Shown: positions 54,201-63,312, counted from the first letter of the stretch. The stretch is DNA of 64,000 nucleotides from Neurospora crassa OR74A (GCF_000182925.2 NC_026504.1:1550001-1614000); one strand, 5' to 3'. Numbers and translations are program-made. The notes: generated by a model from the sequence alone, not told the origin.

Positions 54201-55157
54201 CTCAAGCAGTGCTGGGCCATGCAGAATGATTTTTGCAAGATGTGCGGCCACAACTACATGGATCACATGCACATTTACTACGACTATCGATCAATGACTT
54301 ACAAGTACGAGGACAAAAACATCGCGCAGGATTTGATTGAGAGGGCATCGAAACTTGAGCTTCAGCAAAAGGCCATTGACATGCGCAAGGAGGCAGTGGC
54401 AGAGTTCAAGCTTGAGTATGCTCAAGTTCAAGAGGCAGCCATCCAGTTCGGCTTCTTTCTCAAGCGCCACGCCATTGAACCCTACAACGATGCCACCATT
54501 GAGTATGTCGATCATCTGATCAACCAGGAACGCCTCAAGATCAAGAGCGGAGGCAAGAAGGACACTCTGGAGATGCTCGAAAAGTACAAGGCAGAACACG
54601 TTCAAAAAGTCAAAGTTCTCACCGAAGCCATGGACAGAGGCGACTCGGACCGCGTAGTTGACGACCAAGGTGTTCGGCAGCTCGTCGACAGCTTATACGG
54701 CCTGCCACACTTTGGCGAAGACCTTCGGAGAATTGTCACTGTCAATGAGAAAGCTGCCGAGGGTTCGTTTCGGGAACGCTCATACAATGTATCGGCTGGA
54801 TCACACTGGAAGGGGGCAAGCAAGAAGTTGACAGTACGCCGAAAGAAGAATGAAAGCAGGCTGATGACCATGTCCAACCGGTTCGCACCCCTGGCCTCGA
54901 TGTCCGGACATGGCCCTATGAGTGGCGACTATTCGCATGAACTTATTCATGTTCCCAATGAAGGGAGACTCGGGCGTGAGGGAAGTCCGGTACTGCATCA
55001 CGAGGTTGTCCATGTCTCGCATGAGGGAAGGCTCAGAGGGGAGGGGGGCCCGACGGCGATGGAGATGGATTCTCACTGGGATCCCACCGTTACAATACGT
55101 CTACAAGCTTCGAGGCTTGCACGCTTTCTTGGATTCGGTGGAAATGCTTCTGGGTAA
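51237..55157 (+). CDS. Stonustoxin-like (SNTX) / AIG1-type GTPase fusion protein
   Basis: An intronless frame of 1306 aa from ATG 51237 (AAGATGG context); the open frame extends upstream but has no ATG. Residues 1-240 resemble the N-terminal MACPF/CDC-like part of fish stonustoxin: LGTLYDSRSDTFLP near the start, and ATHVVTGITWGAQFIVT. A helical region (about 280-400) and a thioredoxin-like block (about 420-500, with DAFVLNFNSSL) follow in the same order as the FAT and THX domains of SNTX. A first Cys cluster lies at about 531-580. A GTPase follows, with P-loop GETGVGKST at 615-623, DTPGIGDT at 710-717 and FTNTRG at about 781, typical of AIG1/GIMAP and septin-like G domains. A second Cys/His cluster (about 941-1020), a coiled coil and a short C-terminal repeat (HVxxEGRLxxEG twice) end the protein. 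There is no signal peptide or obvious TM, so it is predicted intracellular. Fold assignments are from recognition, not computed. Confidence 0.75.
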   Translation: MASPVVTRPALGFEVALGTLYDSRSDTFLPHSLFKETPANAVDSKAKASSTAKLSKATTFRQKLADLGVGTELGASILAGLSPIDGCGLYLADHHKTPGDVAQSSLHYTVTTVEEELNLTASGVKDLIIPDVLDRTSATHVVTGITWGAQFIVTARTKADDPTQVARLQQCLDKELESLLQAALEASHAIEFPSTELVQYGPSKEIARQDDDGNSIFHDSILSVLDNSLAGDPRPPSAPSSTTFIHDLRSRLYATNDAQGKPIQYTLMPVSLLSMLRLVDIQHQPVIHQPNIDYLTYFIQFLDDWADAQQKFNNYVARCKNCPTAIPPDHLRLIVRKLRPVKTDEFAFKASFAEALKDVRYGKANEDRLHNLLVEAEGSELSPEKLRSMANHRGTLDFKDQMSSLGATYIGYGSTSPTTILSRGNYDDAFVLNFNSSLRNSREWDETIRLFEELSACKGNQTILIAVDADAVGHLLDKVYICQYRSGRVFIEDLLEHRKILASNCIMQYDQEWLDSSVNTKPVQRRPVKVPCPHQGCDQTLHCQWICALCRSLVEYGHVDDRLYCDCGATPFDHWDFKCQDQRHGSRWTRYERPVLSQLLSNLKPFDELNILILGETGVGKSTWINAFVNYLSYDTLEDALQADDLKWVIPCSFSTQLKDDSDGRGKFVQKDIKIGSSKSEHDGARGQSATQSTAVYTVDIDNTRVRLIDTPGIGDTRGLEQDNKNMADILHVLRTYKKLHGILILLKPNASRLTVMFRFCIKQLLTQLHRNAATNIVFGFTNTRGSNYKPGDTFKPLEALLSSYTTVQLGLYEQNVYCFDSESFRYLAAQKKGIDMGLLEDNMRSWEYSVAECKRLVKYVGELAPHNVRSTINLNETRDLIIKLTEPMALIAQKIASSIAVNNDQIKQLQSAKLSRDELEKSLYIQRESVESYEVDAPRTICTHHDCVEVRSDFQGRDETVVVYKQMCHKPCGLGNSVKRNTKGDAALKQCWAMQNDFCKMCGHNYMDHMHIYYDYRSMTYKYEDKNIAQDLIERASKLELQQKAIDMRKEAVAEFKLEYAQVQEAAIQFGFFLKRHAIEPYNDATIEYVDHLINQERLKIKSGGKKDTLEMLEKYKAEHVQKVKVLTEAMDRGDSDRVVDDQGVRQLVDSLYGLPHFGEDLRRIVTVNEKAAEGSFRERSYNVSAGSHWKGASKKLTVRRKKNESRLMTMSNRFAPLASMSGHGPMSGDYSHELIHVPNEGRLGREGSPVLHHEVVHVSHEGRLRGEGGPTAMEMDSHWDPTVTIRLQASRLARFLGFGGNASG

Positions 55158-55631
55158 TGAGTTTTCCTGGCAAATGATGCTGAAGTAGTAATGTATCTCT
55201 TTTGGATGAGACTGTGGAAATCAATTTGTTTGTTGTCGGTTAGAGAGTTTCGTCTCATAGTGTGTGTTGTATCACATCAAAACACACTAGTTGCAATGTT
55301 AGAACTGCATTTACCTTACACCATTGTGTGAACTGTCAGCAATCGAAAGACGGTGTGTTGCTGTAGTCAACATGATGTTGCGTGGACATTTGAAGCGGTG
55401 CGACACGCAAATCCAAAGTCTACCCTCCCCTTCATTCACTGTGCGTTCTAGATTTAATGCTGTTATGACAAAGAAACATGATGTATATCATCATGGTGTA
55501 GTTTTCTTTCGGCTCTACACGGACTATTGCAGAGTAGTTCAACTTTCCAACCGTGACCCTCATAGTCGCGACAGGATGTCAATTCAACAACCTTCTGCAC
55601 CCAGCTCACCCACGTCGAAAGTCCGACCCTA
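55158..55631. other. Convergent 3' flanks of SNTX-GTPase and PDX2 genes
   Basis: Noncoding, 474 bp, with both genes ending here. No gene is seen; the ORF at 55324-55641 is not supported by composition. Confidence 0.6.
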
Positions 55632-56533
55632 TTACGACTGAGCCTGGACATCCCTTCCCCCTGACTTCAGCCCCTCAACAACTTGCTTCAACCACCAGGT
55701 ATGTATCCTGACATCATCCGTTAGTTCGGGGTGGAAACTCGTTCCGAAAACGTTGCCCTGCCGCACGGCAACAATGTCGTCTCCTTCTCCTGTCCCTTGT
55801 GGCTTTGGGTAAGTCCCCATTACCTCCACCAAATTTCCCTTTAGCTTGGTAACCTCATCATCCCCAGCGGTGGTGGTGATAATCTCCTCCACAACCGGTG
55901 CGCGGATAAATACTCCCCTGAAGGGTTCCCCTTCTTCCAGAAAAGGCAACCGCAAATCTCCCACAAAACTCTGGAGCTGTGTGCCGTAGCGGTTTCTGAG
56001 GACTTTGACGTCCAGCCCACCGATGAGTTCTTGTCCGCCTTGTTTGGTTGCTGAGGCGGCGGAGGCGAGCATGACTAGGCCGGCGCAGGTGCCCCATGTT
56101 GGTTTGTGTTGGACTCTGTGGTGGTGGTGGGAGAGGTTAGCGATTTTACCCTGTTTTTTTTTTCCCCTATGGTTTGTTTGTTTGTTTGTTTTCCATTGGG
56201 AGAGACAGGAGATGGGAATTGGGAAAGACGGGTTAGGAAAAGAGAAAAAAAGACTTACTTGACGAATTCCCGTAGCGGATCAAGCAATCCCAGGCGTCTG
56301 GCAACGATAGCCATGGTTGTGCTTTCTCCTCCCGGGATAATGAGAGCGTCGCATTGCGAGAGTTGGGCGGCGGTACGGACTTGGATGAAGCTGAATTGTG
56401 GTGTTGGTGTCGAGGATTGTGACGATAGTTGGGCAGCTGCCTTTTGGAGAAGGGAGATGTGCTCGATCACGCCGCCTTGGAGGGCTAGGACGCCGACTGT
56501 TATTTGTTGGGGGTTTACGGCGTCGACGGTCAT
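55632..56533 (-). CDS. pdx-2: Pyridoxal 5'-phosphate synthase glutaminase subunit Pdx2/Sno
   Basis: Exons 56533-56259 and 56115-55632 join across a 143-nt GTAAGT...CAG intron to encode 252 aa. The protein is a class I glutamine amidotransferase: VGVLALQGGVIEHI at the N-terminus, IIPGGESTTM (oxyanion-hole region), the nucleophile Cys in PTWGTCAGLVML, and the catalytic His-Glu pair in FGTSFHPEL. All three triad residues are present, so the subunit should hydrolyse glutamine and pass ammonia to Pdx1. The fungal protein is longer than bacterial YaaE by inserts, for example between VRLP-like strands (residues about 150-200). It is transcribed away from PDX1. The intron lies just before the nucleophile elbow (FVK/VQHKPTWG). 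Confidence 0.96.
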
Positions 56534-57651
56534 TGTGTCTATGTGTCGAAGTAATGTGGTGTCTGGTTCGAAGTGATGTTCTATTCTGGGTCAATGAGAT
56601 GAGTGACGACTAAGAGATATCGATAGGTCTTTTGGTTACACCAGGTGAACGAATGTACAAGACGGGCGATATCGGAAGTGTTCCTTGTCAGTGAAGTCTG
56701 AAATTTGTGTGGACTTCCTGATGATGACTCTTCTTCGTTCCTGGGTCGGCTACTGTACCTCTGTCGCTAATGAACGTAGGAACAAAAAAGATGCCACGAG
56801 GGATGTTGATATCACCGAAATGTGTACCAAACCTATGGGCCCCGGTTGACAAAGCCGAATGTAGGCGGCGATGGTCGTATCGTTGGGATAATGGAATTGG
56901 TGTTGCCACTCGGGGGAGGTCTGTGCAATGATCGGGGGCCAGGGGAAGCGGGACGAGCGAGAATCTCCTGGTCTGTTGGTGGGGAGTCACGGCAGTCACA
57001 GTCAGGGCATACACACACGGATCCCCGATCAATCATTGTCCGCGATCTCCCGTCCTCCTTCTCCAAACCTTCCGCGTAAACGCGAAACCCGACCCGGAAG
57101 TTTTCTGGGGGAGTCTGATCGGCACGGGAGGAGGTCCGTAAACCGGGACTGACTCGCTGTGTGAGAGCGTAGATCGGTAAATATTGATTGCAAATTTTGG
57201 ACTTGCCTCAGCGAATGTGTAGTGTACCGCTGTATCACGTTCATGTCGGGGATTTATCTTCAACTTTACAAGCCAATTGTGGTGTACAATTGTTCGATGT
57301 GTCTGGATGCTACGTTGAGTGCCGGCCTCGTAGTTCTTCTGTGGTGTAATTGGCTGTAAAGCATGGGCATAGATCCGACTTGAGTGTGAAAGTTTGCGTT
57401 CGGTATCCTGGTTCTCATGTGGTGGTTGCACTTGCCCCTCCAAGGCGAGCTCTTTTCTTGCCTTTGCCAAGCTTCCAAGCAAGGAATAAGCGACCCAACC
57501 TGGAATGTTCGACGGAAACATCCATTCAGCATCGAGGAAGAGCAAGCGAGGTTGAAGATAAGCGCGGGGTTACAGAAAATTTTCTAATCATGCAGGAACG
57601 ATGCTTATTTCGAACGTTTGTGCCTTCACTTTGCGTCTTCTATCCCAATTG

Positions 57652-57680
57652 CCAGTCAGTCAATCAGTCAATCAGTCAGA
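57652..57680. repeat. TCAG/TCAA short tandem repeat
   Basis: About seven four-base units of TCAG or TCAA in tandem in the pdx-2/pdx-1 intergenic region. TGACT-like (Gcn4/CPC1-type) cores arise within it on the minus strand (TGACTGATTGACTGA), so it could be more than a simple repeat. That is inference from motif only. Confidence 0.75.
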
Positions 57681-58449
57681 GCTGAGACGACAGAAGATGT
57701 GAGGCCGACAGATACCCAAAGCGGATATCCCGTTCGCTTTGATTGGCTTCCATTCAACAAGGTCAATTGAAATAAAACCGAAATCGATCGACGCTGGATG
57801 GTTGACTGCCAAAACAAATGCAAAAAAAGAGAATCGAGTTTGTCGAGTGTCGAGTGTTGGGCCGGAGACTAAATGACTAATACTCCAAGTTGTAAACCAC
57901 ACAGTATGGCTCCTATATGGATCCGAAGCGAAACATACTATGTATGTACTCGCGGGCAACACCGGGATCAACGGCTCTCAGACGTCCTCCTCTCGATCGA
58001 ATCCACCACAATTTCTATTTCATACTGCAACGCTGTTTTCTCGCAACGGGACTTGCCATGTTGCCCACACCACTACTGCAGTGCCCGTGGGGAAACAATG
58101 TGGGATGTCTTTCCTGGGCGAGGAAACTGCGAGGGTGTTGAAGGTCCAGATCGTCCGATTTCGCCGCACATGGGTAGACCTTCCTTTCTCACTCAGTGGA
58201 TCGTATGTATGTACGTACACGTACCGAGGTACCTTTTTTCCCTCTCGAGCCCCTCCCTACACTCTCCGGTATGATCTGAGTCATCACGTAATGTCATTGC
58301 GCTTCAAAAAGTCTATTTCCACGACCTGTGCCCGTGATCCGTTGTTGTGATAGAAACAAAAGTATCCAAGCACAAAACAAACCTAAGCTCTCAATCGTGG
58401 TCCTGATTGAGTCATATCCCACCAACCTCCTCCCCTCTGACCTTTACCA

Positions 58450-58465
58450 CTCTCTCTCTCTCTCA
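58450..58465 (+). promoter_or_regulatory. CT tract and TATA-like element before pdx-1
   Basis: A run of CT dinucleotides at 58450-58465 is followed by CTTTATACAC at 58475-58484, about 45 nt before the pdx-1 ATG. Pyrimidine tracts near highly expressed fungal start sites are common. The TATA-like element is close to the ATG and may not be functional. Confidence 0.35.
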
Positions 58466-58526
58466 TTACGAGGCCTTTATACACACATCCATCTCACCCC
58501 ACAGAGAAACCATTACCACTCTCAAA

Positions 58527-59453
58527 ATGACCTCCACATCCACCACCACCAACGGCGACTCCTTCACCGTCAAGGCCGGTCTCGCCCAGATGCTCAAGGG
58601 CGGTGTCATCATGGACGTCACCACCCCCGCCGAGGCTCGCATCGCCGAAGAGGCCGGCGCCTGCGCCGTCATGGCTCTCGAGCGCATTCCCTCCGACATC
58701 CGCGCCGCCGGCGGCGTCGCGCGCATGTCCAACCCGTCCATGATCAAGGAGATCCAGGCCGCGGTCACCATCCCCGTCATGGCCAAGGCGCGTATCGGCC
58801 ACGTGACCGAGTGCCGCATCCTGGAGCAGCTGGGCGTCGACTACATCGACGAGAGCGAAGTCTTGACCCCGGCCGATGACACGTACCACGTGCAAAAGGA
58901 CCAGTTCAAGGCTCCCTTTGTCTGCGGATGCAGGAACTTGGGCGAGGCGCTCAGGAGAATCAAGGAGGGCGCGGCCATGATCAGGACCAAGGGTGAGGCC
59001 GGCACGGGAGATGTCGTCGAGGCGGTGAAGCACATCAGGACCGTCAACGCCGAGATTGCTCAGGCTAAGGCGGCGTTGGCCAGTGGTGGTGAGCTGGCGG
59101 TGGCCAAGATGGCGAGGGAGATCGGTGCCGATGTTGAGCTCCTCAAGAAGACTGCTGAGCTCGGAAGGCTGCCGGTGGTCAACTTTGCTGCCGGAGGTGT
59201 GGCGACGCCGGCGGACGCGGCGCTCATGATGGAGTTTGGGTGCGATGGTGTGTTTGTGGGTAGCGGTATCTTCAAGGATGCGAAGACGCCTGAGCACGCG
59301 TTGCAGAGGGCGAGGGCGGTTGTCAAGGCTGTGGCTAACTGGAATGACTATGGTGCGTTGGTTGAGGCGTGCATTGAGCACGGTGAGGCTATGAAGGGTA
59401 TCAGCAATGCGGGTATGAAGCCCGAGGAGAGAATGGCTGGAAGGGGTTGGTAA
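58527..59453 (+). CDS. pdx-1: Pyridoxal 5'-phosphate synthase subunit Pdx1/Snz
   Basis: An intronless frame of 308 aa from ATG 58527, the usual length for the family. It is a full PdxS/SNZ (beta/alpha)8 barrel: [20 protein letters not shown], with the Asp that positions ribose 5-phosphate; [20 protein letters not shown]; the active-site Lys in [58 protein letters not shown], with the second conserved Lys; and [17 protein letters not shown] with FVGSGIF, the phosphate site. It makes PLP from ribose 5-phosphate, glyceraldehyde 3-phosphate and ammonia. The first 12 residues are a Thr/Ser-rich extension. The C-terminal tail after about 290 is the lid typical of eukaryotic members. It works as a 12-mer with 12 Pdx2 glutaminase subunits. 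Confidence 0.98.
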   Translation: MTSTSTTTNGDSFTVKAGLAQMLKGGVIMDVTTPAEARIAEEAGACAVMALERIPSDIRAAGGVARMSNPSMIKEIQAAVTIPVMAKARIGHVTECRILEQLGVDYIDESEVLTPADDTYHVQKDQFKAPFVCGCRNLGEALRRIKEGAAMIRTKGEAGTGDVVEAVKHIRTVNAEIAQAKAALASGGELAVAKMAREIGADVELLKKTAELGRLPVVNFAAGGVATPADAALMMEFGCDGVFVGSGIFKDAKTPEHALQRARAVVKAVANWNDYGALVEACIEHGEAMKGISNAGMKPEERMAGRGW

Positions 59454-60252
59454 ATATTGTGAGGATGTGGTGATGGTGATGGCATGTTTGATTTATTTAA
59501 AAGCACAGTTAGACGAACTAAAAAGGGGCTTGGAACGGCACCCAGGTGATGGTTGAGTTGCAACCCCGAGGAGCTTCTGCCGTTAGTTGCACGCTATGAA
59601 TATGATGAGAGAATTGTTGAAGCCTTGGCTTTATTACCTAAGTTGTACCAAGGAATGCTGGAAGAAGAATCTAGTGATCGCCTTGTGACTTCCCTTTTGA
59701 ACTGTTTTCTTCTTTTGTTATCCGTTTTTTTCCCCTTTCCCTCCCTTATGTAAAGTGCTTTTGAGAATGGCCTCCCGCTGCCATGGATTGTCTTCGAGGC
59801 TTTATTACCCACCTCAGCCGTGAAATATTATTTGCAACCTAAATGTCCTCGTAACTGGTAGACAACCAGACAAACAAAACCTGATTATAGTACCGCTCGA
59901 CCCTGGTGCAGGGTCACCGGACAGCATCAAAACAGGTAAATCATAAGTGCTCATACATATGTGTCATGTACCATTAGTCAGACCGCACACGTCTCAACTG
60001 TCGAAACTGAAGGTTGCAGTCCTTGCTTCTGCTCAACCCCGCTCAACACACCATCAAACAAAACCGCGAATCGATCCGAATTGCCAATGCATGTAGCGGT
60101 AGCTCTGCCTTGGCTTCTTGAACCTCAACCCAAAGCTCTTTCCTCACTTCTCCGCACCAGGCCTCGGTATTATACTAAGGCTCTGCATCATCATTATCCG
60201 ACTCCAAGTCCGGGTCCGACACCTGTAAGTCCGACGGCAACGGCGGCTTCAA
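59454..60252. other. Convergent 3' flanks of pdx-1 and the FAR1-type gene
   Basis: Noncoding, except that its right end (60175-60252) is one copy of a 78-bp tandem duplication whose other copy is the last coding part of the FAR1-type gene. No other gene is seen. Confidence 0.6.
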
Positions 60253-60330
60253 CTAAGGCTCTGCATCATCATCATCCGACTCCAAGTCCGGGTCCGGCAC
60301 CTGTAAGTCCGACGGCAACGGCGGCATCAT
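60175..60330. repeat. 78-bp tandem duplication across a stop codon
   Basis: Two direct copies of a 78-bp unit, one beginning at 60175 and one at 60253, with only a few mismatches. On the minus strand each copy reads the last 26 codons of the FAR1-type protein ending in DDAEP and a TAG stop. The coding copy is 60253-60330 and the other lies immediately downstream in the same frame, so stop readthrough would append a near-repeat of the tail. Confidence 0.9.
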
Positions 60331-61377
60331 TTCCACATTGGTCGGCTGAAGCGGCGGTGGCTGGTGTTCAGGCGGAATGAGCGTATACGGCAAGTTGGTT
60401 GGGAGACCCTGAGCAGCCGCATCGGCCGCCGCCTTCCTCTCATCCTCCCTCTTGATCTTGGCTAACATGTTGCGCACATCGCTCTTCTTGACATACTGGT
60501 ACTTGTCCCCGAACGAGATGCGAATCCCAATCGTCAGCTGCCTGAGGGTGCACTGGGCGTCGCGGTGCATGATCTTGAGCCAACGGGCGCCGTCCTGCTC
60601 GATCTTGCGGAACTGAGCAGGGACGTTGACGCCGGGCTGCTCGCCCGTGAAGGGTTCGTGGTTGTGCTCGGCGCACTGGACGACCACGCGCCACTTGTCG
60701 TCGTACGGCCACGCTTTCTCCTGAACAGCCTTCATCTTCATCGGACACCCCGTCTTGGTCGACCGCGATTGGCGAATCCCCCGGCTGTGCGAGGTGTACG
60801 TCTTGCCGCCCTTGGAACAGCAGAGGTTGTACCTCCGGTAGTGGCCGTCCGGGTCCCGGTTGAGCGAGGACACAATCACACAGGCGTAGCCCTGCGACCG
60901 CGTGAAGGCTTTGAGGTCCGTCTGGAGCGCTTCAAAGGTGGGATACAAGCGGTCCTGGGGAGGGGGCAGGAGGGCCATCTGGAAGTTGGGCCGGGCCGGC
61001 TGTGGTTGCCCTTGCCCTTGGCCGCTGGACGGACCGGGCTGGCCCTGCTGAGCTTGCTGATCATGAAGTTGCTGTTGCTGCTGCAGGGACTGTGGTTGCT
61101 GCTGTTGGCCCTGCTGAGTGCCAGTAGCACTTTGGTTCGGGATGGGTTGGAGTTGTTGCTGAGTGTATCCAGCCTGCTGGTGTTGATGGATAGCTGAACT
61201 GGCCGCTTGGCCCTGGGGCGGCGGGTTTTGCGGTTGGAAATTGTGGAACTGGTGTAATTGTTGCTGTTGTTGCTGCATTTGCTGTTGCATTTGAGGTTGG
61301 GCCGGCTGAGGAGTCATCTGCAGCTGATGCTGCCCATGCTGGCCCATGGCCGCCGTCTTGGGCTGTCCTCTAGGCAT
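60253..61377 (-). CDS. FAR1-type (WRKY-GCM1-like) DNA-binding protein, Gln-rich
   Basis: An intronless frame. I favour the ATG at 61377 (374 aa), where Gln-rich low-complexity sequence starts; an in-frame ATG at 61533 would add 52 residues that look like translated leader. Residues 1-140 are Gln-rich, a possible activation domain. From about residue 145 there is a FAR1-type zinc domain: YPTFEALQTDLKAFTRSQGY, RRYNLCCSKGG, RSTKTGCPMKMK and VVVQCAEHNHEP, giving the C-C-H-x-H zinc set. This domain is known from plant FAR1, MULE transposases and fungal Rbf1/Aft-like factors. A conserved helical stretch follows (LRQLTIGIRISFGDKYQY). The C-terminus is acidic. There is no transposase catalytic domain. 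A nuclear DNA-binding role is inferred. Confidence 0.8.
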   Translation of the reverse strand: MPRGQPKTAAMGQHGQHQLQMTPQPAQPQMQQQMQQQQQQLHQFHNFQPQNPPPQGQAASSAIHQHQQAGYTQQQLQPIPNQSATGTQQGQQQQPQSLQQQQQLHDQQAQQGQPGPSSGQGQGQPQPARPNFQMALLPPPQDRLYPTFEALQTDLKAFTRSQGYACVIVSSLNRDPDGHYRRYNLCCSKGGKTYTSHSRGIRQSRSTKTGCPMKMKAVQEKAWPYDDKWRVVVQCAEHNHEPFTGEQPGVNVPAQFRKIEQDGARWLKIMHRDAQCTLRQLTIGIRISFGDKYQYVKKSDVRNMLAKIKREDERKAAADAAAQGLPTNLPYTLIPPEHQPPPLQPTNVEMMPPLPSDLQVPDPDLESDDDDAEP

Positions 61378-63312
61378 CGTGTGAGATGGGTAGGCTAATT
61401 TGACGAAGACAAATCGATGCTCTGGATGATCACACAAACAAACATGCGTCTTTGGACCGTGAACGCGCCTCGGCTCGTATGTGACTAGATGCATTACCGC
61501 TATTTGCACTTTCGGCTGCGGGTAAATTTCCATATCGTCAGCTGGAGTGGTATCTTATCGGGTTTGTTGCAGCTGTTTGCGGGCCGGCGCACCTTCCACT
61601 TTCCGCTTTTGTACCCCTGAACGGGGTCCAATGAACGGGGTCCAATGGTTTTCGACGGTTTTCGAGTTGTTCTCACGGTCTTTCCTACACCTCCTCCGGA
61701 ATTTAAAACGTTAGTCTAGCGCGGTGAATTGAGTTGATGGCGATAAGTTGATTCTCCTTACAAAAGATGCCTGCTTTGCTCAACTCTAATGCCTTGAATA
61801 TCGTAGAGTAGCGGTACCACGCTAACGAATTACATGCCGACAGAGGTGTACTTCATCCATCCTACCATATCGAAGACCAGAGAGGTTGCCCATTGAATGA
61901 AATACCTATGAAGCTACTAACTACCTATGTAATGGATTCGATTATTCATCACTCCAGGGCCAACATAGGTTGCGCTTTGTCATGGGATGTCATCTATTCT
62001 GCAAATGTGAGGTGATCTGACAGCTGCGTGCAGTGCTGCAATGTAAATGTACTCAGGCACCTCGACTGTACCCCTCTTCATCTGCTGGAAGCTGCTTTAT
62101 TTGTTGCAACTCGGAGAGATGGCGAACGCTCTTTTCCCGCGAGCAAACCCCTCATTCAGCATTTCGGGGATTTCAGGACCAAAGAAGCGCTGTTTTCCTT
62201 GTGTTGTGTCTTGACGAGACACCACCTTTTTCGTCAAACCTTTTCTGCACCATCTGTTGTTCATGCCGATCCATGCTTGCTCCCACCCACCTATCCAGGC
62301 AACACAACCCTCTCCTCATGGCTATATTGTAAAGACTCGAGATATCCGCCATCCACAGCTGTGACAGGTTTCCTCTTGTGGTCACACATGCACTGCGGTT
62401 GCTAACGAGTTGCAGTCTATCCAATCACACGCATGTCGACTTGGCGCTACCTCCTAATGTTGGGTAGCGAGGGTATAGGAGGGCTGTAAGGCAACAACGA
62501 ACAGGTTTGATTCTTGGAGCTGCCTAGTGGAAGAGGGAAAACGGAAGCCAGGCAGCCTAGATATACCCAAAAGGGTGTGCCAGTGAATGGGCAAGGCCAG
62601 TGAAGGCGGCCCAGGGCACGAACTTCCAACCGAGGAACTCGAAACTTGGGTGCTTCTTTTACAAATACTTTTCACGATGGAGCCGACAAGACTGAACGGT
62701 TGATTGCCATCCTGCATTGAAAAGGTGCCATAACCAAGCGGGGCATACACGCGGCTCTGTCCGTCACAATGCTTCTGTACCTGCGACTGCAAGAGGGGAT
62801 TTTTTTTTTTCAAGCTTTGTATCTTGCATTCTCCCACGTTTTTACAGGATCAGCCAGCTTGACTCGCACATAACTCTCTCTGCGGATACTACTGGTCGGC
62901 CGAAGACGGAGCCTAGGACTTTTTCTGGATTGAAATCACCTGTTTCCGTTTGGCCCAACTTCCGCCCAACACCAAAAATCCCAAAATTAGGCGTCGAACT
63001 AGCTAGAATTCCGGAAAACTTGAACCAACTTCTCGAGTCGATCTGATTAAAGCTACTCGCTTCCAATGACGCTGACACCAGAAATGTGACAGAAATGTCG
63101 CGGGCACTCTGGGTGAGTTGGCAATTCTGACAGAATTAACAATCGATGATGTCCCGGCAGTCACTTGATAAGTGCAGTCTTTTGGCCAGGATCCAGGACA
63201 GAAAGGTTGTTTTTATGCTTGAAAATCAAGTCAAGGAATACCTGTTGAAGAGTTCTGAGAGAGATTACTCTAGGTTCGAGGAGAAGAGGAGCTGAAATGG
63301 CAACATGGCGTC
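61378..63312. other. Upstream region of the FAR1-type gene and gene-poor sequence
   Basis: About 1.9 kb. 61378-61540 is the likely leader of the minus-strand FAR1-type gene (or its N-terminal extension). Beyond it, open frames at 62028-62405, 62454-62837 and 62717-63046 have no recognisable protein character and no clear splice signals. No RNA gene was recognised. Confidence 0.45.

Larger units (their letters stand above)
56534..58526. other. Shared divergent promoter region of pdx-2 and pdx-1
   Basis: Two kb between the divergent start codons of the two PLP synthase subunits. It contains a TCAGTCAA/TCAG short-repeat tract at 57652-57680, GTACGTAC/GGTACC-type palindromes near 58205-58233 and a CT tract at 58450-58465 just before the pdx-1 ATG. 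ORFs inside (for example 57033-57545 minus) are not supported. Length is large for a simple bidirectional promoter, so the two transcripts may have separate cores. Confidence 0.5.

Noticed and set aside
58494-59381. 295-codon minus-strand frame antisense to pdx-1
   Set aside because: Antisense shadow of a very strongly biased gene.
61378-61533. 52-residue N-terminal extension of the FAR1-type protein from an upstream ATG
   Set aside because: Kept only as an alternative; it lacks conserved-looking sequence, and the Gln-rich protein begins naturally at 61377.
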